Below, in pieces: positions 56,350 to 64,000 of a stretch of 64,000 nucleotides of DNA; position 1 is the stretch's first letter; every line of letters begins with the position of its first letter. Below the pieces are notes generated by a model. It had not been told where the DNA came from and ran no database searches. It was given only the letters and a program-made list of their open reading frames with translations. The position numbers and the translations under genes are program-made. Source of the stretch: Ilyonectria destructans (Eukaryota > Ascomycota > Sordariomycetes > Hypocreales > Nectriaceae); NCBI GenBank assembly GCA_020740775.1, contig JAHEWK010000026.1:124001-188000 (forward strand). Reading direction: 5' to 3'.

Positions 56350-56746
56350 ATGCAGTACAACGTCCTCGCTCTCCTTACCACTATGGTCGCCATGACCGGC
56401 GCCGTTTCGATTCATGTCTGTACCTCCAAGGATTTCACTGGAGAATGCAGCGACGTGACGTTCTCCAAGAATACATGCGGTGTGTTCAAATCTATTTAAC
56501 ATTCAGGTGTTGGCGCTAACCAAATGTAGCACCCCTTCCTTTCAACGATGCAGTTTCCTCCATCAAATTGAATGGTTACGTTTGCAGCTTTTACACGTAA
56601 GAGCTCCAATATTTATTTCCAGAGTGAAACTAACGATTGGAAATAGCGATAAGGACTGCACTGGGACTTCTTTCACCTTATCCGCTGACGACACCAACCT
56701 TCGCGCCGGAACTTGGAATGATCAGCTCACTTCCGTCAAGTGCTAA
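56350..56746 (+). CDS. small secreted cysteine-rich protein, crystallin-like pattern (98 aa)
   Basis: Exons 56350-56479, 56530-56596 and 56647-56746; introns of 50 and 50 nt. A signal peptide (MQYNVLALLTTMVAMTGAVS) precedes about 78 mature residues with six Cys: HVCTSKDFTGECSDVTF, KNTC, YVCSFYTDKDC and a C-terminal SVKC. The two similar halves (C-x-S/F-K/T-D-x-x-G-x-C) and the closing AGTWNDQLTSVKC resemble small fungal beta/gamma-crystallin-fold secreted proteins. A TATATAAA box at 56245 and a pyrimidine/CATCATC leader precede the ATG. It is a candidate effector or surface protein; function unknown. The gene is intact despite lying in a transposon-dense stretch. Confidence 0.85.
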
Positions 56747-57560
56747 AGGGGTGACTCCTGTCACTCCTAGCGTCTCTGTTTCTATCATAGGACGGGCCAT
56801 GTCAAGCAGAGTAGAAACAAGCGCGCAGAGACGGTAGAGTACAGCCGTGTGGGGCAGCGTTGAGCCTAGATCCATTGATCTCATCAAGGGCAAACAATCC
56901 AGCTCGTTCATTGAACGACTTATGCAAGGTGGACGACAAGGCTTGGTTGTTTTTCTTTTGACTTCATCAGCCTGAATTAAGCATAACGTCCCCCGGCCTG
57001 GGGCTAAGCTACTAGGTGGTCTCTAATTAGAAAATGGAGTTATTCATCGAATAGGTGGTCTTGTTTACTTAGGATTCTAGCTTTTAGTTCAACCTAAATC
57101 CAAATACGATGAGAATCTTCCCCAGACTGAGTATTGACTATGTATAATGCGATGTCCTTTTGGTTGCATCACAAGACCCCCTTGGCATATGCAGCCCTTG
57201 TCACCATCTGGTGCCGATGACCGGAAGATGACCTTAAAGACCTTGGATAATAATACGTACTAAATCATAGGACTGGCCGCACAGTTAAGGTAAGGCTTGA
57301 GTGGGATTGAAATTATAGTAAACGGGAACGGCTTGTGGCATTAGCAACGCTGTCAGAAACTTGTCTAATGAGATTCAGTGTGCCTGAGAAAATAACACGT
57401 AAAATCTTAATGATAACTGATATTATCTTCCCGTGCTTTGATTTGTCTACGTGTACGACTAGTTTCTTCCGATATTCCTTAGCCAACTACACAAAATATG
57501 TATTTTTCCTCTTTATAGAAGCATAAAACTAGCCGCATTCGCTACGTCGATGGTGAAAGC
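56747..57560. other. intergenic, no gene seen
   Basis: Between the secreted-protein gene and the MITE; no supported frame. Confidence 0.45.
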
Positions 57561-58137
57561 CAGGGTTGGAAATCGATCGATCAATCGATTTGATCGATTC
57601 GATTAATCGATTCGATTTCGATTTCGATTGTATCGATCGGACCTGTCAATCGATCGATATCGATCGATTAGAACCACTGCTCGATCGATATCGTATCGAT
57701 TTAACCTTCAATCGATCGATTTGATCGTCGATCGGGTGGACTACAAATGAATCGGTGAGGTGCAGGGTAGGCTGCCCCGGATTCTGCCTCTGTGTGGATC
57801 GCAACCCGTTCGCATGTCCCACAAAGCACCCCTGGCAGGTGCTATTGGTGGAGCGTCGCTGCTGTTGAGTACTTTCTGAGAGGGAAGGCGCCCCACCACC
57901 TTCCTTTTTTAGGATTCTGGAGCTTAATTAGGTCGTCACGTGAGACTGTCTTTGATCGATTCGATCGTCGATCGATTCGATTGCAAAGAACGATCGATCG
58001 ATATCGATCGACTGAGAAGGCTGATCGATCGACTGAGAAGGCTGATCGATCGATATCGATCGATTGATGGTGACGATCGATATAAATCGATCGATCGAGG
58101 GTCGTCAATCGATCGATACGATCGATTTCCAAGCTTG
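57561..58137. mobile_element. hAT-type MITE with ATCGATCG subterminal arrays, 577 bp
   Basis: Ends CAGGGTTGGAAATCGAT (left) and the complement of CAAGCTTGGAAATCGAT (right), flanked by a perfect 8-bp duplication GTGAAAGC (57553-57560, 58138-58145). About 180 bp at each end is packed with ATCGATCG, TCGATTCGAT and related palindromes, while the centre (57740-57945) is ordinary sequence. No transposase. The size of the duplication puts it in the hAT superfamily. Confidence 0.88.
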
Positions 58138-58799
58138 GTGAAAGCGAGGAAACAGAGCCTCTACTGCTGCCACATCCATCGCATAAGGACGGCCTCTCGA
58201 TGCCATAAAGCAGCAGTACTACCAACCGTGGCAGCGCCTTCAACTATCAGTCTGAATCTCCCTATATCCAACTCGAGAGCGAGACTAAAGACGGTCCCTT
58301 ATCTCATCGCTGTCGACCTTGCCAGGAAGCTAGAGCCTCTCCTATCTACCCCTATCGCATTGCGGCGCTCATAAATCTTTTATACTATGCAGAGTGCAAG
58401 TTAGAATTGCCTTCTATCCTATTTTCCCACCATTCACGCCATAGAGATTCTGACTTAAGCTGGCTTTGCATCATCTATCAAGGCTATTTTGCTATGTGCC
58501 CCCCACCTGAGGTTTTTAGTTACAGATTTCAAAGCTTGGGAGGAACTTGCAACGCTGAACACTCAGCACACATTATCCTGCGAAAATGACTCATATCCTT
58601 ATACTAGCGCTACTGTTGACTTTATTGCGTTGCCGTCGAGCAATCTCATCTCGTGCCGGTGGGAAGCACCACTTGTCACGACGTCGAGTTCGACTGAAAC
58701 TCTCACGGATCACCTTTTAGTGACGCTCCGCGATATACATCAATATCCTCTAGGTCTATTTTGTCCCCATCTACAAGTCACCCCTAATCGTCTATAGCA

Positions 58800-61015
58800 C
58801 GATGGTTCTCACCTTGCAGCGGCAGTTTTGGAAGTGGTCGATGATTGGGGGTTTGCTTCAAAACTTGGATATTTCGTGATGGACAATGCAGGCAACAACG
58901 ATACAATGATGAGATCTCTTTCTCTTGGTCAGTACGACGCACTATTTCTTCGGATTTGCCCTAACATTCACGGGCCTTCTGCGCCGATTTGACATTCAAT
59001 ACGACCCCAGATCTCACCGCCTTCGCTGCCAAGGTCACATCATCAACCTCGCCGCCAAAGCTTTCCTCTTCGTTACCGACAATGAGAAGCTCGAACACGA
59101 CGATCCTGGTACATATGATGTGACGCTAAAGGAGATCGAGGCATGACGGCAAAAGGGTCCTCTTGGTAAGCTTCATAATTTTGTCGTTTTCATCCAACGA
59201 AGTGCTCAGAGTTGCCAGAAGTTTATGGCTATTAGCCATAACCGCAAGCTTGCGCGAGATAACGACACGAGGTGGAGTTCGTGGTATATTATGCTACAAG
59301 CGGCCTTGCATCTTAGGGACGCAATCGACGGGTATTTTAACCAATGGGCGGAAGCAGATTGCGCTGGAGACGAGCTCTCTTCGGAGGACTGGATCATCCT
59401 CGAGAAGATCAAGTCCTTTTTAGAGAAGCTCAAAATGACTACCAAGGCTCTCGAGTCATCGTCTGTAACCCTCGACAATGTCCTCTTGGCTATGGACTTC
59501 GTATTGGCACAATTCGAAGCAGGGAAGGAGGCACATATCGACGACCGGATTATGGCACCGATGTATAACTCGGGATGGGCAAAAATGGACAAGTACTATC
59601 GCCTTACTGACGAATCGCCTGCCTACGTTGCTGCGATTGTGCTGCACCCTTCGCATAAATGGCACTACATACACGAGAACTGGAAGAAGGAGTGGGCTGA
59701 GTCGTCAAAGAAGTTGATGGAGACACTGTGGGATGAGTATAAACCTGTGGAACCGCATCTTCCTCTATCTGAGGTCCCGTCGACGACTACGAACTAGGGT
59801 TCCGTCGAGGTAATTTACCTCTCTGACCAAAGTTTTTGACGTCAGAAACCTCGAGGTATTTTACATGTCAAAAACCTCTCATTGGCCGATGTCCATTTCA
59901 TCCCCACTATTTTCCAGATCGGTCTCTTCCCAACCCCTGCCATCCACAGCAATAGACTCTTGGAAGGCGTTTTCTATCTTTATCAGCCTAGCAACATCAA
60001 CTGTCTCCCAGTTTTTGACAGCCATCGGTTCTGCCGGATGATCTTTGACCGTCTTGAGCCTCTTTAGCACCCGACTGTTCATATAGATGAAAGTGACCTT
60101 ATCAATGCTAAGTGGACTACGCCGACTCCGAAGCTTACAATGAAGGTAGTTCGTAGCACTGAAGGAACGCAGAAGAGAATTTGGTGATATATGTGCGCTG
60201 CATCCGTTATTTGATGCACTAAACCTATTCTGTGCATCAACTAATCCTAATATGGTCAGGCACTAAGCCTAAAACGGGAGGGTTTTTGACGTATTTTACC
60301 GCCAAAAACCCCCTTTAGGAATTTGACGGTTGTTGGATACGCAATTTGCTGTATGCAATAGCAGAAGTAATTGATCAAATGATGTAAATTGAGAAGGTTG
60401 TTGCTTCCTTGATTGAGGGTCATAGGAGCCCTATTTTATCCTCAAAGGGATCTAGATCAGGGTGTCAAAGGGAGACGGATCCGGCGATGTTATGATGCCG
60501 GATCCGGCTTATTACCAGATCCGGCGTTCTGTATCCGGCGTTCCGGATCAGGCAGTCCGGATCCGGCAGTCCGGATCAAGCAGGTTATGCCGCCACACGA
60601 GGTCTCAATCTAACAACGGTCAAAAACGGTTTCTGACGGTCAAAAACGGAACCCTACTACGAACGAGTTCTTGAATTGGAGAAACAAGCATCTTCAACCA
60701 GCGCTTATCACAGATGAGTATGAGCGTTATTGTAAGTCTGAACGGGTTTATGGGTTTACAAGCGCCCTTGCATGGTGGCTAGAGGTGACACAGCAAAAAA
60801 ACCATCCTAACCTGAGCAAAATGGCCGTGGATATACTGTCAATTCCTGCAATGTCTGCCGAGCCTGAACGACTCTTCTCTGGGGCAAAGATAACCATTAC
60901 AGATCGTCGAAATCGACTTGGGAGTGATGTAATTGAAGCATTAGAATGCTTGAAGCCATGGTTTAGGATACGGGATTTTCAGGGTGACGATATTTTCGCT
61001 GCGGCAGTTGAATAA
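58800..61015 (+). pseudogene. hAT-C transposase, decayed and interrupted
   Basis: Recognisable from about 58800 (KLGYFVMDNAGNNDTMMRSL). From about 58985 (RFDIQYDPRSHRLRCQGHIINLAAKAFLF) the frame runs to TGA at 59144-59146, where relatives have Trp (EAWRQKGPLGKLHNFVVFI). It stays open through ARDNDTRWSSW and DELSSEDWIILEKI to the hAT-E2 insertion at 59794. After it, EFLNWRNKHLQPAL continues to MAVDILSIPAMSAEPERLFSGAK and a stop at 61015. Removing E2 with one duplicated CTACGAAC restores the frame. The N-terminal part upstream of 58800 is badly degraded. Confidence 0.82.
59795..60656. mobile_element. hAT-E2, internally deleted hAT-E type element, 862 bp
   Basis: Ends TAGGGTTCCGT/ACGGAACCCTA with a perfect 8-bp duplication CTACGAAC (59787-59794, 60657-60664). 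Subterminal GGTAATTTACC and GTCARAAACC motifs match hAT-E1. On the minus strand at 60082-59879 a remnant of the transposase C-terminus remains (MNSR VL.RL), similar to the same region of E1. GGATCCGG tandem words occur at 60477-60580. Confidence 0.88.
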
Positions 61016-61180
61016 TGAAAGTCACGTGTAATATATGGGATATATTGTCACACTGCCAATATATTGGATTCTTGGAAATACAATACAATATCGGCCATGT
61101 TCATATGGGGTAATACAATATGCACCCCTTGACAATACAATAATATTGCGAGGGGTCCATATTGCCAATATACGTATTGT

Positions 61181-62524
61181 TTATATTATTAGCAACACTG
61201 GATTCGACACCAACTCGTGGTCGGATCCATCTCCACTCACACGCTCCGAATGCGATGTCTTGTGGCTGATTTGTCGCTCCGCCAATTCCGCATCTCTTTG
61301 CTCCGTCGCTGGCCGAGATGTGGATTGCAGACTTTGCATGTAAAAGTTGCTGCTATGCACGTTGCTGCTGGTGCTGTGAGTGTGGTTGCGGCTTTGCAAG
61401 TCCTTGGCAAGCGCGTAGAAGAATGCTGCGTTTGCGACGACGCATGCGCAGACAATCTCAATCGACGCCCACTGTGGAATTTAATTAGTTGCAATCTTGG
61501 CCAAGGCGGATCGAAGCATCGTACCAGGGAGCGCGAGGCTTGGGTTACGGAGGAAATGAGGATGAGGGGCACTCGGCTGATGGTGATGGCGACGACGACA
61601 AACCCGATTCCAAAGAGGAAAGAGAGTTGGATTTTGCTTCACATGCCGTCAGTAAATACACAATATTTACATGGTAGTATGTACCGGGGTCGACGTACTG
61701 TTTGCGGGAGAGCTGGGTGTTGTACAGCACTGGGAAGGGCAGGACGAGGAGCGCGGTGTCCGTCAAGGCATTAAAAACGGCCATGACGAGAAGGTTGGCC
61801 ACTCCCCGGCTACAATGATCAGCTAGTTGAATTAATGTCAGCACTCTAAGCCAAGAATAACTACACGCCAGGCATGGCAACGTACGTGGGCGATCGGCTA
61901 TAAGATCCCAGGTCCTGCAGGAAAGAATGTCAGCGTACGAGGAGAAGAAATCCTCAAAGATACTGACAAATGAAGGGGTCGACATTCTATCAGGCTCGCG
62001 ATAACGACGGCGATGAATGTGGCAATAACAGCCCACCACAAGGTAATGACGGCAACTCTCCCCCATCTGAGATGACTGACCAGTCGCGAGTAAAAGGCCA
62101 GCAAGCAGAGCTTCAACGTCCACAAACTACAGACTATTTTAGCACCCGTAAGAACCGTGGTCGGCGAGAAGAAGCCCTACAACAGCGCGTAAAATATACG
62201 CACCGGGACCAGAAGCTTCAGTGCCAGCTCCCAATCCTGGTTGATCTGACCCACGGTCTTTCCCAACTCTGCTGCGTCCTGCGCCGTGGCCGGGTGGTGC
62301 GACGTCGTCGGGTTCAGCACGAAGCTATACGTCATCAGCAGCGTGCGCGCGACAAGCGGCAGAAGCGCAAAGGTCATGTAGGTGTCGTCGACGCGCCATC
62401 GCCGGTGGCAGCGAGGATGTTGCTTGCACGGGCAGAGGAATCGGTAGGCGCAGCGGGTGAGGATGAGGACGCCACAGATGGCCGCCGTTGCGATGACGAG
62501 GTTTATGTGTGAAGGAAGGGCCAT
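61181..62524 (-). CDS. SAT4/PTH11-like membrane protein 2, tail altered by hAT-C (353 aa)
   Basis: Six exons: 62524-62184, 62126-61968, 61914-61867, 61809-61699, 61636-61525 and 61471-61181; introns of 53-62 nt. Family landmarks: WRVDDTYMTFALL, LKLCLLAFYSRL, ASLIECRPLHL, a Cys then RGVANLLVMAVFNALTD, KIQLSFLFGIGFVVVAITISR and SLWASIEIVCACVVANAAFFYALAKDL. The fourth donor (GTGTAG) is unusual but is the only one that keeps frame. The last codons and TAA lie inside the hAT-C terminal repeat, so the C-terminus ends in transposon-derived residues (NPVLLII). Seven-pass proteins of this family are presumed receptors; the ligand is unknown. Confidence 0.78.
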
Positions 62525-64000
62525 TATCGGTGACGTGCTGTGCGAGATCTGTAAAGGATGATGGGAACGCAACGGTTCCCCGTGCTTGAAGACATCAGGA
62601 GGATGGACAAAGATCGATTATAGATGGGGAACACCCATGACCTAGAGGGCCAAGGCCACGAGTCATGAACATGTCAAATGGTGTCAAATGTTCAGCTCCG
62701 ATCTCGTGGTCTGAGCTAAAAAGGAAGCGATCCAATCATGAGACTTCGTCTCCTCTCAAGCCCCTAGCAAGCTTGAAATGAACCCTAGATGGGGTCAATG
62801 CGGGGGAGTTGATCCCAGGGAAAGAGTCCCAAGAGCTTATCTGTGAGGATTAGCCTTTGTTGGAGCACCTACCCCTTCGGTAACGAGGCTCCCGAATAGG
62901 TCACAGCCGCGGTCGATACTAACTGTCACGATGACCTGACACACGTGGCTATCGGCCGAGAATGTGGACGAAGGGAGATGAGAAAGAAGACATGCCATTG
63001 CGTAACCTGATACTTGCGAGAGGCCAAATGCCAATCGTGTTCGAGGCAACACCCTCGATTGGTCCCAGTCAAGACGAATGGTTTTGGGACCGAGCTTGTG
63101 GGAAAAGCCCGCAACAATCCATTTGGCCCTCGAGATCGTCGAAGAGTACATAGTACCGCATCTACGGCGCTGATCTGACCCTGTTGGCTGCGCCCTCTTC
63201 AGCCAACGGCGGCTGCATCCGGAAGCTAATCAAGCAGTAAAACGAAACGGCCGAACCGAGGAACATGGATAGGTTTGGCCCCTGTGCAAAGAACTGCCAC
63301 CTGCCAATACCCCTGGCCCCTATTGTTCCAGGCCTGATCCCTGGAATTGGACTGACGACTCGTCATCAGAGATAACGCGGTTATGGCGGTGGCATGGTTA
63401 TTGTTGTCTCTCATTTGAGGCCTGCCTCAATGTGGTTGCCGCCCCCTTCCCCTAGCAATTGACCGAGTCAGCTTCAAGGTTCTGGAACCTCAGCGTCGGC
63501 GAAAGAGCACGAGTCTATGAACCTCGACCCCAGCGCGTTCCGGCTGAGGGCGTGAGCTACTACGCACTATGTAGTTATTTCGCCCGGCTATCGCAGCTAG
63601 CGAGGGCCACTCCCCCACGAACCCATCAAGGCGGGGCTTTGGATCAAGGTGCTATGACACAATCCCACGCCTTGGGGTGATTTAGCTGACACCGAGTCTC
63701 ATGTCGGGTTTTCCTGTCGCTGACTCATGAGCGATTGAAAGCGTCATCTCAGAAGCGCCAAGTGAGACAAGCAGATCATATGATGTCCTGTTGCGCGCAA
63801 AAACAGGTTGATCTCGATGTTAGCATGCCTTCTCAATTAAACAAAGAAAAGAACTCTGTTCTTCTTGACTCCATTCATTTCACGCGTTTCGTTGACTGAG
63901 AGATCAAATCCAGGAATCACAGCCAAGGGGCAGTATTCTAGAAGGCTGGTCGCGTTGGAAGCGTCCATTCATCATTGGTTCTGTTGCTATCCTGGTTTCT
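62525..64000. other. intergenic, no gene supported
   Basis: Upstream of SAT4 gene 2. Only short unrelated frames; no repeat, RNA or transposon seen. Confidence 0.45.

Larger units (their letters stand above)
58146..61200 (+). mobile_element. hAT-C transposon (5' end not found)
   Basis: The right end at 61200 (GCAACACTG) follows CAATATTGTATTG-type subterminal repeats also present in the remnant at 10491-10748. The 5' terminus could not be located; degraded transposase-like sequence begins after the MITE. The element carries hAT-E2 (59795-60656). Confidence 0.65.

Noticed and set aside
62600..64000. Several open frames of 60-104 codons at the right end
   Set aside because: They overlap on both strands, show no family motif, signal peptide or splice logic, and look like chance frames in GC-balanced DNA.
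1..64000. CRISPR arrays, bacterial operons or prophage
   Set aside because: Spliced genes and eukaryotic transposons throughout; no spaced direct-repeat array fits CRISPR.
1..64000. tRNA or rRNA genes
   Set aside because: No A/B-box cloverleaf or rRNA-like stretch was noticed; a dedicated search (tRNAscan-type covariance model) was not possible here.

Overview
The window reads as a filamentous ascomycete (probably Sordariomycete) chromosome segment, most likely an accessory or subtelomere-like compartment. The genes carry short spliceosomal introns (44-165 nt, GTAAGT-type donors, CTGAC/CTAAC branch sites), and the families are fungal: Zn2Cys6 regulators, SAT4/PTH11-like membrane proteins, a CAS1-type O-acetyltransferase and small secreted cysteine-rich proteins. 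No rRNA, tRNA or CRISPR was seen.

Layout. 1-2076: 3' part of a CAS1-like gene. 2.8-12 kb: transposon block with a palindromic pair of LTR-like copies, a hAT element (hAT-D, 3904-9329) that received an apparently intact pogo element (3970-6147), then pogo, hAT and MULE relics. 12-23.1 kb: ordinary genes, namely a Zn2Cys6 factor, an NmrA-like oxidoreductase, a PaiB-like FMN-binding protein, a monocarboxylate-type MFS transporter with one nonsense codon, and a MOSC-domain protein. 23.98-35.7 kb: a Zn2Cys6 gene split inside its zinc cluster by hAT-A (24014-33471, 8-bp target duplication); hAT-A itself contains a MULE (24098-28219, perfect 89-bp terminal repeats, 9-bp duplication) and a second hAT (hAT-E1, 28574-31093, 8-bp duplication). 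37.8-40.5 kb: hAT-B. 41-42.2 kb: SAT4 gene 1. 43-48 kb: a small catabolic-looking set (fumarylacetoacetase, cupin, 5'-truncated transcription factor) bracketed by LTR fragments of one family type. 48.6-50.4 kb: 5'-truncated LINE. 51-52.7 kb: BAH-PHD chromatin-reader gene with a 98-bp insertion near its start. 53.3-56.7 kb: two secreted-protein genes and a Tc1-type MITE. 57.5-61.2 kb: a hAT-type MITE with ATCGATCG arrays, then hAT-C carrying an internally deleted hAT-E2 insertion. 61.2-62.5 kb: SAT4 gene 2, whose stop codon lies in the hAT-C terminal repeat. 62.5-64 kb: nothing recognisable.

The dominant story is layered transposition into genes and into other transposons. Target-site duplications give the order of events at five insertions. 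The host genes fit a niche-adaptation compartment (regulators, transport, aromatic catabolism, secreted proteins), but there is no complete biosynthetic cluster. The least-described items are the MULE with a convergent second ORF of unknown function, the two hAT-E insertions that both hit other hAT transposase genes, and the BAH-PHD gene altered by an LTR-like insert.
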